This document shows positions 1 to 11,100 of a stretch of 64,000 nt of DNA, in pieces; within the stretch, counting starts at the first letter, position 1; every line of letters starts with the position of its first letter. Source of the DNA: Agapetus fuscipes (taxonomy: Eukaryota > Arthropoda > Insecta > Trichoptera > Glossosomatidae); NCBI GenBank assembly GCA_951799405.1, contig OX637337.1, forward strand, positions 20,086,347-20,150,346. The letters run 5' to 3'. The notes under the pieces were generated by a model, which did not search any database, was not told the origin of the DNA, and was given only the letters and a program-made list of their open reading frames with translations. The translations under genes and the position numbers were made by a program.

Positions 1-584
1 TTACTAAAACAGCGTTAGGAAAAGTGTTATATCTGTAATAGTGATAAGCCTCATACCAATGTACCTATTAAAAATAAACAATAATAAAAATGCCATACTT
101 TTTTTTTCTTTTATATTGATATTTAATCGTTGCATTCAATTTTAGATTCTATACATTATAAGTAAAAAATATATACTTCTACTTCTATTTTTTATTTATT
201 TTTTTGTTTAGTATATAATGACTCTAAAGCAAAAATCCACCGTTAGTAGGAAGTGAAAACCCCTCTTTTCGTGCGAATCACACCAATCAACTTCACAAAA
301 CTCCGTTGCCATTTAAAATGAAAAATCTCGCAGGGAATTTAAAGAGGCCATTTTCACAAAAGCTCTGTGATGCTTTATTTTAAGCTTTATACGGGATTTT
401 TTGCGCGCCATCACAATTATTCACCCCCTGGTAAAATGATGTGGAAAAGCGGCCTTACATGATGATATTGATTTTTGTAAAAAAACAATATACAAAGCCG
501 TGAGAATTTGGATGCAAAAAATATTTTAAAATACTTTAGATCGTGCTGTAACAATTAAGGGATGAACGCTTATATTTTGGATCT

Positions 585-837
585 TTTTATTACTGCTTGA
601 TTTTCTGGTACCGGGTTTTGACCGTGGTCCATGCTTTTGCATGTCTTCTTCTTTTTTCTTTTTATTCTTTCTTGAAGACTTTCAGCTTACGTTTCGTCTC
701 CTCTGTGGGCGACTTCTTCGGAGTTTTGCTCGCTTCTAGAAGAAGACAAGCAAAAGCATGGACCACGGTGAAAACCCGGTACCAGAAAATTAAGCATCTA
801 GATCCGGCCGTGAAAGCCTAAAAACATTTTATTACTG
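585..837 (+). mobile_element. Penelope-like foldback unit with target duplication
   Basis: The element at 596-826 is flanked by an 11-bp direct repeat, TTTTATTACTG, at 585-595 and 827-837. Arms of about 58 bp (596-653 and 737-794) are inverted repeats. The right side alone has a 32-bp extension (795-826) containing CCGGCCGTGAAAGCCT. One-sided extensions beyond inverted pseudo-LTRs and long target duplications are hallmarks of Penelope-like elements. A 74-codon open frame inside is only the palindrome and not a gene. Confidence 0.6.
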
Positions 838-2039
838 TTTCTATCTAACGATGGCTTGATGTCTACTGAACAATAATCCGTCAATGTATGGATTTTTCTA
901 ATGTATAAATGGAGAAACGGAAAAATAATTTTGCCGTAAAATATAGTTAGTTTTTCTCATATTTGGCATTCATTTTATTTATCCATATGATATATCTGCA
1001 TTCTCAGAAGATCAATATAAATATTTTACTGCTATTCAAAAGATGTGCAATCTGATCCCTACAAAATATAAAAGAAAGGTTTAATTTAAAAAATGTTTTA
1101 AAAGATAAAATCTAGGGTTTCCAATCTAGAAGTCCTAATATTTAACCATAATCAACACTGATTTTCTAGATTAACCATAAACGTTCTTTCGCTTAACGCT
1201 TAAGGTTAACATAATTTGTCAATGCCTCCAAAGAATCTATGAAGAGTGCTTCCATTTTTTCTCTACGCCTCCTTTCCATGTGTAAGCCCTTTAATTTCAA
1301 ACGCAGGTTTTTTGTATGTCACTAAAAAAAAAATCGAATTCAATTACATTTTTAGCTAAACATATTATATGGTTTTCTTTTATTAGTTTAAGCAGGCTAC
1401 TGCATTTTCAAATTTGAATAGCTAAGCTTGCTTATACTCCCGCACGGGGTGCTTTATTTTTCCATTTTCCAACTGTGTAATGAAAATTTATATCGCCGTC
1501 TAATCTCACAATAAATTAAATGCTTCTTCTTCTTATTCTGTCTCATTAAAGCTAGCCCGGCTTTATCGCAGGGTGGAAAGTCGTATATTAATCATGTGAA
1601 ATAATTTTCCAAGCTTTCCAGAGAAAAAGTGAATTTATATTGCATGTTTTATTTACCTTAATTTGATAATATTGCTTTTAATTTATTGCTGCAGTTCAGC
1701 AAAAAAATGCAATGAATACATTATATTATGTTACTTTTTTTCTTGTATAATTCCTTGAAAATTGCACTCATTGAACAGCAACAAAACCAGTTATGCGAAT
1801 GCCTTTTTCTTTTCTTGCTTTGTAAGGCGATTACGGGAAAAGGAATGAATTGTTCTATATTTTGTATCTCATCCTTTAAGAAAAATAAAAAAAAACATCA
1901 CTATTTACATCAAAACCATGAGCGAAACTACAGAAAGTAGTACAACAAAAATCAATCCAAATACGCTATTAGTGAAAAAATTTCATGGAGGCAAACAACA
2001 TTTTTTTTTATCTCATGAAAATTATAGGCATGTAATATA
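838..2039. other. No gene recognised
   Basis: AT-rich intronic or intergenic DNA. A 70-codon frame at 1728 is low-complexity. Confidence 0.6.
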
Positions 2040-2296
2040 CTAATCTAATCTTATCTTATCTAAGCTGCAAGGATATATATAATTTAAGATTTATATTAAA
2101 TGCATTCCCACAAGCAGACATGTATAATTTCGCGCTAACACATGCCGCATGTGGACCTACATTATAAAAACCTAATCTCAAATGAACATAAGCCCTGCAA
2201 CTCTTGCCGTCCTTCCCTGAAACAGGGGTGACATTGGCAAAGTGAACCATTTTTTTACAGTATGGGTGGTCAGCCGCATACCAACCTATAAGTCAC
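2040..2296 (-). repeat. LINE 3'-UTR repeat, full-length tail copy
   Basis: Minus-strand copy of the 250-bp tail. TCTAATCT..AAGCTGCAAGGATATA is at its left (3') end and CATACCAACCTATAAGTCA at its right. Confidence 0.85.
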
Positions 2297-2647
2297 TTCT
2301 TTGATGAAATGATGAAAATTGAGTTGATGATTTCCAATGAACAATAAATCAAATATTTCTTTCGCTCCGCTTAAATAAAGCTCATGTTGCCAAGATGCTG
2401 CGCTGTCTATCATTCTTCCGGTGGAGTGGTCCCATCATCTCCCTCTCGCTTCGATCCATTGATTGAGTGGAATTACGGGGCTGCGTATCCACTTGAATGT
2501 TTTGATACAAGCATGTTTGCATTCGTTTAGTATTATTATGTTTTATTTCCTCAGACTTTTTCTGGATTGTATATTAATTATTTTTTGGAAAAAGTATACA
2601 TCACATATTACTGATTCTATGTTTTTTTTTTGTTCTGTGAAATTAAA

Positions 2648-2823
2648 ATTTAAATCTAAGTTGAAAAGATATGTATCGTTTGAGATTCATATTGAATGCA
2701 TTCCCATAAGCAGACACGCATAGTTTCGCGCTCACACATGCCGCATGTGGACCTACAATATAAAAATCCAATCTCAAATGAACATAATCCCTGCAACTCT
2801 TGCCGACCTTCCCTGAAACAGGT
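2648..2823 (-). repeat. LINE 3'-UTR repeat, truncated
   Basis: Copy broken off at CCTGAAACAGG. It retains the AAATCTAAGTTG end, the GCATTCCCATAAGCAGACAC block and the CCGCATGTGGACC block. Confidence 0.8.
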
Positions 2824-2854
2824 TAAATTAATAATTAATATTCCTTGTTTCTTA

Positions 2855-3297
2855 GAGCTAAATCTATAATCTAAGTTTCAGAGATGTATTACATTTTGTT
2901 TTCATATTAAATGCATGCACACAAGCAGACACGTATAAGTAGGCGCTTTCACATGCCGCATGTGATATAACAACATAATATCTCAAATCTCCCATCTTTT
3001 GCCGGCTTTTCCGGAAACAGGGGTGACACCGGAAAATTTACCCATTTTATACTGACTTTTAGGCTGACCACCCATACTGTAAAAAATGGTTCACTTTGCC
3101 AATGTCACCCCTGCTTCAGGGAAGGTCGGCAAGAGTTGCAGGGCTTATGTTCATTTGAGATTGGGGTTTTTATATTGTAGGTCCACATGCAGCATGTGTA
3201 AGCGCGAAATTATGCATGTCTGCTTGTGGGAATGCATTTAATATGAATCTCAAATGATACATATCTTTGCAGCTTAGATTTAGATTTAGATTTAGAT
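2855..3297. repeat. Two LINE 3'-UTR copies head to head
   Basis: A diverged minus-strand copy (2855-3060) abuts a well-preserved plus-strand copy (3060-3297) at AGGCTGACC. The pair forms a large inverted repeat with ATCTAAG/CTTAGAT ends outward. The right copy ends in (ATTTAG)n. Confidence 0.8.
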
Positions 3298-4499
3298 ACA
3301 ATTTGGGTGGTTAACCTATAACTTAAGAAGTTCACGTTTCAAAAAACGTTACAAATAAATATTGGAGTTAATAACTTCGAGATTAATAAGTTGCAAGCCA
3401 GTTATGAGCTCGACTTTGAAAAGGAACAAACTTAATTTGTCAATCAAAAGTGATTGGCAGATCGTAATCCGGAAGCATTAGATTAATGCAAATGCATTTG
3501 TCTACAATAAAGGACGATTAGTTTTAATAACTTGGGGCTGCTAGCAGATTAGTAATGATTAGTGGAACAATTTGTAATACGTATATTGATGGCTTCGCCT
3601 TATGTGGGCATGTGGAGACTTACAAGTTACAACTCATTTGGATGTTTACTCATCTGAGGTGCTTATAAATTCTTCAACGACGTTTCAAAGTCTTATATCA
3701 CCTTCGTCTTCTCCATTTGTGATTAACAAGTTTGGTCTGTCTCTTTATAAAACTGCTCTTCCTGCGATGTGGATTCCCAGCCGCCTTTCCACCTTTTAGG
3801 AGGTCTTTTACGTGGACGGATTCCATGAGGCTGGTTATGTAGTATGATTTATGGAAGTCTGGTATTATTTATTTTTCCTCTCTTATACTTGAAAAAACAT
3901 TTTGATGACAACAAAAACAGGCAAAAAAGCAAAGGAAGGAAGACAATAAGTTAGTAAAACTTCGTTCTTTTTGTTTCAGGAGTACCATAATCTTGTTATG
4001 ATGTTAATGTTTATATTAAACGTGTAAAAAATGCTTTGATTATCTTATTTTTCTTCTTGATTTAGATCTTTCGATTTGTGACTAAAAATCATATGGGCTC
4101 ATGGTTCCTAAAATGAGGATGTCAAGTTATCTTTCCACTTATCCTCTTTTTATGAGAAAGATTAGCACTTCAAAATGATACATTAAACATAAAAGCTTTG
4201 TTGTTTTTCACGAAGTTTTCGTAAAAAAAAATCGCTTTTGTGGTTAAATATGTGACTGAAAAACATAGGTTAACTTTATTTAGCTAAACACAAAAACTTA
4301 CATGCAAAATTGCTTAAACAGTTTTAAAGTAATACCGTTATTTGAATTATTCCATAATACGTTTTTGATTACTTGAATTTATTAAAAATGCAGGTAAAAA
4401 GTCAATAATAGCTTAGAATTAGTTATGCTAGACTACTAAATATGCCAGAATAGTAGATATGCTAGAATAGTTAATGCTATAAGCGAATTAGTCCTGCTT
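3298..4499. other. No gene recognised
   Basis: AT-rich unique-looking sequence. The frame at 3602 has no recognisable motif. Confidence 0.6.
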
Positions 4500-4662
4500 G
4501 TGTAAGAGTTTACGTTTTTAACTCAACCATAGCGTTTTCCAAAAAAAAAATGTAAACAAACCAAAACACTCACTAGATGCGCTGTTTTGATTTCCTACAT
4601 ATTATGGTTAAACGCTATGGTTGGGTTTGGTCGTTTTGTTTTATATTATACTCTTATATTCG
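4500..4662. repeat. Palindromic MITE (CTCAACCATAGCG family)
   Basis: TTTTAACTCAACCATAGCGTT on the left and AACGCTATGGTTGGGTTTGG on the right, around CACTAGATGCGCTGTTTT. Confidence 0.7.
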
Positions 4663-5475
4663 TAGTATTACGACTTGAAACAAAATGTTTATGGCATGAA
4701 TCTCTTGATTGATGCAAACACATTTGTTCTGTGGGAATGTAGTAAAACATGGGCGCTAATCTAATATGCGTGGTCCGCCTCAATAACAGTTTGTTACGAT
4801 GGCTACCGACTCGAAAATGCATATCGCTTTGACTCATTTTCTGTACTTCGGGAAAAAGATGTGTCATATAATAAGGCTTTGTCTATGCATGCTTTTTTTC
4901 AAAGATTTGTGAAGAGGTATGCAATTCACCAATCTATTCTGCCTGGCCAGAAACAGGTATTAATATCATCAATTAAGAATTCATTATTGTGTACATAATA
5001 TAATAAAATAAAAAATAAAAATAAATATGAAAAACAATATAACAGATATTAAAATGAAAATTGAAGATTTAAATTTCTAGCCGACTTCCAGGACAACGTT
5101 TCTAGCCTTCATGATTTAAAGTTTTCTTATCCTAATGGTTTTTAAAAAAAAAATTAACATTATCTTCCATAAAATGTTTTTCTAAAAAGGGAACTTCAAA
5201 AGTACTTTTGGATTTTTTTATTTTTATTTGTGTGTTTATTTATTTTCTTTAAGCAAAACCAATAATCTGTAACGAAAGCAATATCCCCGAGTACTAGTTT
5301 TTATTTCGTCCAATGGACACTAGAGACGGTCATTTATGCTTTTCATTCTTAAAAAAATGACGGTCAATGACGGAAAATGATTCTCATTTTTTATAGATGT
5401 TTTGTACATTTTAATTTTATTGTTTAGTGTTGGTTTGTTTTATATACTTAAATGTAATTAATTGATTGTATTCCT

Positions 5476-5650
5476 TGACTTATAAGTTGGCATGAAGCTG
5501 ACCCCCCATACAGTAAAAAAAATTGTTCACTTTGCCAATGTCACCCCTGTTTTAGGGAAGATTGGTAAGAGTTGCAGGGCTTATGTTCATTTGAGATTGG
5601 GTTTTTATATTGTGAGTTCACATGCGGCGTTAGTTTATACAAAAATGGCA
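5476..5650 (+). repeat. LINE 3'-UTR repeat, 3' part missing
   Basis: It starts CTTGACTTATAAGTTGGCATG and runs through CAGGGCTTATGTTCATTTGA. It is lost after TCACATGCGGCGT. Confidence 0.8.
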
Positions 5651-5879
5651 TGCAAAAGTGTTATCCTGCATCACACATAACGACAGTTGGTCTACGATCC
5701 GTTGGTTAAACTACCCGTGTATTCCACATAAATTTCCCCACTCCCTTTAAGACATTAACATGAATAAGACATCCTTCCACAATATATGCGAAGCGGAAGA
5801 TATCGAGTTATCTTCCCTTGCAAAATGTTAAACAGTATCTGGCATAACTTATTCACAAGCAACGAATCCCGTTTAGATT

Positions 5880-6180
5880 TAAACCTTGTACTTGCTGAAT
5901 GGTTGGAAAGCCTCCGGTGTATTTTTGTACTTTTTTATTTGAGAATGGCGATACACAATTGCATATTGCTACCGAAATTGATATTTGGAAGTGAAGCATA
6001 TACTACAATTGACTGCAAAATGAGTAAGGTTTGTACGATGGAAATGAAGCACTTGAGAAGTATGACAGAAAACACCCTAAGGGATAAAAATAAGAATGAT
6101 ATTGTGAAAGAGAAATACAAGCTGAAATAGGATGTGAAAGTAGGTACAAAAGAATTTGATGAGATTATTTAGAAACGTCG
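5880..6180 (+). mobile_element. Degenerate LINE polymerase fragment
   Basis: The frame reads LPKLIFGSEAYTTID, then MSKVCTMEMKHLRSMT and RDKNKNDIVKEKY. This is recognisable against LPTLMYGSEAW..EMDFLRSM..RNDFVREE of the copy at 16342. No flanking domain survives. Confidence 0.55.
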
Positions 6181-6749
6181 AAATAATAAACTATTGTCTA
6201 AAAGTCTTGTCTATTTTTGTAATTTAGTATCCTCTTGATAATGACGTGAATAAGTCGAAAGTACTTGAGGTGGAAATAAAAACTCAATTTGTGAAAATAA
6301 AACTCTGTGTTTTTTATAATTTTTTATAATTATTTATAAAAATGAATTTTCACTGTGTGAATACACAAACTTTAAAAAAGTCTAATAAACTATGTTGATG
6401 TATATAAAACCGAACTAACCTTTATAAATTTCAACGTATGTAAAACTATTAAACCTTAGTTTTTCTTGTCAGAAATAAAGTTTATATAGTTTTATCTTTC
6501 TGTGGAAACTGCAAGCTTTCAAGTATTCAGAGCGCTCGTAGAAGCACTTTTGCACTTTCGTGAAAAATTTAAATGAAGTCCCCGAACATAACCGATCTTT
6601 CCCGAACACAACCGTACCCCAGCATGAAACCTTAACGTTTGTGTTGGGCCAATAATGTGTGGAAAGTAAACTATCAGGAGGGACGCTGTTTTTTATTTCA
6701 TATAATTCTGGTAAACGCTCTCGTTGAGTTTACACCTAAAGTTTTATAT

Positions 6750-7138
6750 CTTTCTGTAATGTTATAAATATCCGTATCCGTAACCAAAATTATCGGAAAT
6801 ACGAAACAAAAAAATATCCGAAGGATATAAAAGTTTCGGATAATAATATAATTTAAATTAAGAATGACGTATTGTTTTATTATTTTATCGCCTTTTCATT
6901 TGTTATTGTAAAACTTTAATAATCATTCGAATGACTGATTATAAAATCGAATGGTTACCTAGAAATTAACTTATCCAATTTATGTTCTTATTTGTAGGTA
7001 TTATAATATGTACCAACACAATTCATCCGTAACCGAAACTAGGGATTTCCGAAATAATTCCGTATCCTAAGCCGAAATCATATCCGTAATTTCATATCTG
7101 AAATTTCATATAAGAAATTTCATATCCATAACATCCCT
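6750..7138. mobile_element. Diverged copy of the same hAT MITE
   Basis: TGTTATAAATATCCGTATCC on the left, CATATCCATAACATCCCTA on the right. The interior TTGTAAAACTTTAATAATCAT and GACTGATTATAAAATCGAATG match 40630-40720. I see no clear 8-bp duplication. Confidence 0.65.
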
Positions 7139-7599
7139 AAGATGTATCCGGGGAAGTTACCGGTCTCGCCCGAACATAGCCGATCTTTTCCGACATGCAT
7201 TTCCCGAGACGTGAACGCCGAATAAAATTTAACTCCGGCTCTTGACACACAATGTATGCAGCATACACCACTCTGTAATCTCTATTAAGGGTTTATTGTG
7301 TAGTCGATGCATTATGCGCAGGTCATTTCGCTTTATTAGGTGCCAGAGTGTGTGGAAATTTTGGCATGATAACAATTTGTAGCGAAGTGTACCTATCCTT
7401 CCTTGAATAATATTATTTTAATCGCGTCCCTATCATTTTGTGACCCTATCAAGTGACGGGGTTTTTTTTGTCAATTATAGTGCAAAATCCATTGAAAATA
7501 AAATTTAATCATTTTTTTTTATTCAACTTCATGGGACAAGTTATTATTATTTATTCTGAAATGATTATACCTCAACCAGGTAGGTACATGTGCCTGCTA

Positions 7600-7710
7600 G
7601 TATAATCTATTATCTAAGTTGCAAATATGTTCTGAAATTTCAGACTTACACTTAATGCATGCCTGCAAGCAGGTACAGAGTATGCTCAAACCCTCCTCGT
7701 ACCCGTCCTG
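7600..7710 (-). repeat. Diverged LINE 3'-UTR end
   Basis: TATTATCTAAGTTGCAAATATG and AATGCATGCCTGCAAGCAGG recall the tail's last 100 bp. The rest is unrecognisable. Confidence 0.5.
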
Positions 7711-7969
7711 TATGTATGTGTCAGAAGGACCCACAGCACATGGACGCTCATGCAAAGCTATATATTTTCTCAAGTGGCGAAAGGCCTTCCCGTGAAGTGA
7801 AAGCAACGGCACGACAAAACAAGAACCTCTAGGTCAGAGGCGTGCCCATGACTCTAAAAGTAAATGGTTCGATGTTACTGAAGCTAATAGCATACCTCGG
7901 GTGGCACTCCTTGTGGGATTGTTGCTAGATCACGAGTAGCGTAAATAAGGTACATTTAAGTTTGTTCTT

Positions 7970-8130
7970 TCTCATGCTGGTATGTGTACATACAAAATAA
8001 ACTAAACTCACATAAACATAAACCTTGCAACTCTTGTCGCCTTTCCCTGAAACCGGTGTGTTTTTTTCAAAAGTGAACCAAGTTTTTACAGCATGAGGAG
8101 TCAGCCTCATACCACACTATAAGTCAAAGA
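7970..8130 (-). repeat. LINE 3'-UTR repeat, 5' part
   Basis: CTCACATAAACATAAACCTTGC through TTACAGCATGAGGAGTCAGCC to TATAAGTCAAAGAAC. This is the same variant (GTGAACCAAGTTT) as at 43685. Confidence 0.75.
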
Positions 8131-8620
8131 ACACATCAAGTTTATTATAAACCAAAGATAAGACCGTTTAGTTTTCATTTGTTCTTTCTATTCTGGAAAG
8201 ACTGATTTATTTTAGTTTAGGCTTCATTTGGAAACCTCAAGCAAATGAGTCAGAAAAACTTTACTAAATAGAGTCGTATAAAATAAATTTCCACGCACAT
8301 TTCTCCCCAAAGATTCCACTTTAACATCAAAAAACTATAAAACCCTGGAAACTTTCCACATTCCGGCAATTTATGAACTTAATATTTCCCCCAAAATGCC
8401 GCGTTATGCTTTTCTCCTAGGAGGCCTTAGTAAAAGTAGAAATGTACCTGTGTTGCTATCGTTAAAAAAATCTCCCCTAACCGAAGTAAAATAGGCGTAT
8501 CTGATATATACCTATGATTCCACAAATCAAACAAATATGTGGTTGCAATTTTTTTACGAAGACGTGGTGAAAACACATATTTTTTGCTAGAAAATTGCCT
8601 TAAAAGTGCATTAAAAGTAT
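8131..8620. other. No gene recognised
   Basis: Short overlapping frames on both strands only. Confidence 0.6.
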
Positions 8621-8621
8621 C

Positions 8622-8705
8622 AGTGAGATTTATTTGGGGTTCGCTGTTTTTGTTTGAATCACATTTCAAAAGTGCTCTGCATGCTGGGTCATTACTAATC
8701 AGTGT
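8622..8705 (-). mobile_element. Diverged SINE-A tail fragment
   Basis: TTTATTTGGGGTTCGCTGTTT and TGAATCACATTTCAAAAGTGC match the SINE-A tail read on the plus strand (TTTATTTGGTGAGCGCTGTT). Confidence 0.45.
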
Positions 8706-8784
8706 TACTTTACCAGTGAATGGTCAAGCAAATTTTGACTAGCATATTTACAATAAAAACTATTATGTTATTTTAAAATAACAT

Positions 8785-9135
8785 ATAAAAAACAATCTCC
8801 AAGTGTACAGTGTGTTTTGTGCGTCGAACGGTCCCGGAAGCGGCCGAACTGCGCCGTGTGATCTGATCGGGCCGTCGTTCATGAGTTCCCGGCAAGATGT
8901 GAAGAGAGTCAGACGTCAGCGACCAAGCACCAAGCGGTGCAAGAGGGGGCATTACAATGGAGCTCCCTCCTCCCCATCTACTTGGATTTCCTGCCAGCAA
9001 GGCACCCGCCTTGTGGACCAGAGGCATAGGAGACGTAGTGCATAGGAGCGCCCACCCAGGGGCTCCAACGTGTGGAGGCGTCCGCCTCGTGAGCCGCCGC
9101 TAGCCTGGGGCGCTGCCCCAGGCTATTCAGTTTAG
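8785..9135. other. GC-rich island of unknown origin
   Basis: About 350 bp of GC-rich sequence in an otherwise AT-rich stretch. It has a perfect hairpin GCCTGGGGC/GCCCCAGGC at 9102-9123. Open frames of about 80 codons exist on both strands (8803-9045 plus, 9027-8773 minus), and neither resembles a known protein. An 18-bp palindrome TGTTATTTTAAAATAACA lies just before it at 8765. A retroelement terminal or leader segment, or a short CpG-rich regulatory region, are both possible. Confidence 0.5.
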
Positions 9136-9689
9136 AACTCCAGCCAACAGAGTAGGAAGTGTTTTAGTGACAAATTCAGGTCTGGCCATTCCCTTATTTC
9201 CCCTTTTTTCCCATATTAGTAAAGTAAATAAACCCTTATTTGTTCATGTTAAGCTTATCTTTTAATTATAAAACCCTTCCCAAAGTACAAGTAAGCAACC
9301 GAAAGAAAGAACCCCACGTCTTGAGAGTGATGCCGATGAGAGCTAGCCGGATGTAAGTATCCTGTAGGTACATCCTGGAGATACCTTTATATCTTAAACA
9401 TAACAAAACATTGTTGGTTCGATTCCCGTCGGGCCTTTTAACGATATATTTGACCCTGGTTCAAGATATGTCATTTGGTTACTATGAAATTATAATTCAT
9501 AAAATAATCACAATAAAGAATAAAATAAAAATTCTGATAAGTTAATTCATGATTTTTATACTTATTCCTGGCCAGATAATTAGATATAGTTAGATGTTCA
9601 ATGCATTTTTTTTATATTTATAATAAAAAAGTGCCAACTACCGTATACATTTCTTCTGAATTTTTAAAACTAAATTAATGTTTTTTTTT

Positions 9690-9775
9690 TTCTTAGCTAG
9701 GGATTGAACACACAACCTTCCGATTACGTGTCCGTAGCGTTAACTATCAGACACCGGTCTACAATAATAATGATA
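9690..9775 (-). mobile_element. tRNA-derived SINE head fragment
   Basis: Minus strand: GGTGTCTGATAGTTAACGC (A-box-like) and TGTGTTCAATCCCTAGC (B-box-like), followed by an A-run. No cloverleaf with sound stems is apparent. Confidence 0.5.
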
Positions 9776-10021
9776 AAATATCTTCATTCTACATAGTCCA
9801 AAATGGCGTGCTTTCATGCAATATCCCGCAATTGTAAGGGCTGCTACAATTTCAGCAATAATTGCCAGTTGTGTTTTAGAACGCAAATAATTCAGCCGCT
9901 TTTCCTAATCTTTCACGTAAACACCGTGTAAGCATGTAAATTCACAAACATACCAGTACCTATGTGCTGAGAGTCTGAACCATCGCACAGACCTTATCAA
10001 TACCTCAAGTATTAGACATTA

Positions 10022-10550
10022 AATGTTTACTCAACCGCAGCGTTGTACCAAAAATGTATGGACAAAATAAATTTCTTCTACCGGTTCACAAGCCTCAAAG
10101 GCTCCGGTCTCTCATACTACAATCCTCTACGACTCTCTATCTCGTGCTGCTTCCTTCCGTGGTCACCTTTCTCCCCAAACTTCGTCGTCGGCCTCGACAT
10201 TGTTGGATCTGCCCATCGCATCCTGGGACTTCAGAACGGTCTGACATCAGATGGGGCAACCACCCAAGACATTTCTGATTATCCTTTAGTTCTCTGCACG
10301 TGCTACATGTCGGTCCACTGAAGTCTTCTTGATCATCATAACTGACACCACGTATGAGTCATGGAATATGGACCTCTGTTCCGCGTTGGTACGAATGCAC
10401 CACCTGTCATCCTGATATACAAGTCCGAGAATGCGAATGGAAAATACAAAAAATCTCTGTTCTGGTCTCTATACATAGTTTGTTAGTTAAAACGCCATGG
10501 TTGAGTTTAAACGTCAAGTTGTATACTTTGGGTAGTAGTTTACAATTGCA
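10022..10550. repeat. Palindromic MITE split by about 400 bp of unknown DNA
   Basis: The left half is ACTCAACCGCAGCGTTGTACC (10030). The right half is AAAACGCCATGGTTGAGTTTA (10490), then ATACTTTGGGTAGTA. The interior 10080-10440 is GC-richer than its surroundings. Its open frames on both strands match nothing I know. Confidence 0.5.
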
Positions 10551-10808
10551 TCAAGCATTTTGTAACTACATATTAGAGATTGTATTTTTTATTGTGGCTT
10601 GCAGTAGGAATTCACAGAAATGTTTTATCACTGCTGTTACGGTACATAAATTTTCAGTTGAAGATTTTATTACCGAGGTCTGAATATTTAATTCATGCTA
10701 CAGTAGCTTTGCAAGTTTGTTGTATCGGAAAAATTTTGAAATTCATTCAAGGTGCGAAGCGTTTAAAGTAAATTGCCGCTTTATACGTTGGCATAAAGTT
10801 AAAGAAAA

Positions 10809-11100
10809 TCAATGAATGATATTAATTAAATAACACACAGTTTTAATTCACTTTTATTTTATTTAAATTATGTCTAACGTTTTCGCCTAAAAAGGCATCC
10901 TCAGGACAATGACAATTATTGTCATATTGACAATATTGACAGTAATTGTCATTGTCCTGAGGATGCCTTTTTAGGCGAAAACGTTAGACATAATTTAAAT
11001 AAAATAAAAGTGAATTAAAACTGTGTGTTATTTAATTAATATACAATGGACTTTCACTGTGTTAACCACCGAACCCTGAAAAATATATTCAATGAATGAT
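10809..11100 (+). mobile_element. Penelope-like foldback unit with 12-bp target duplication
   Basis: The 12-bp duplication TCAATGAATGAT lies at 10809-10820 and 11089-11100. Inverted arms 10821-10918 and 10943-11040 are essentially perfect over 98 bp around a 24-bp spacer. The right-hand 48-bp extension carries GGACTTTCACTGTGTTAA. The arm contains CTGAGGA (10957-10963), a GCC/GGC stem and GAAA (10977-10980), which looks like a hammerhead core. Confidence 0.7.

Noticed and set aside
597..821. 74-codon ORF near the window start
   Set aside because: It is read entirely through the inverted arms of a foldback element, with no protein family signal.
8803..9045. Basic 80-codon ORF in the GC-rich island
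   Set aside because: An equally long frame exists on the other strand, and neither has a known motif. GC-rich DNA has few stops by chance.
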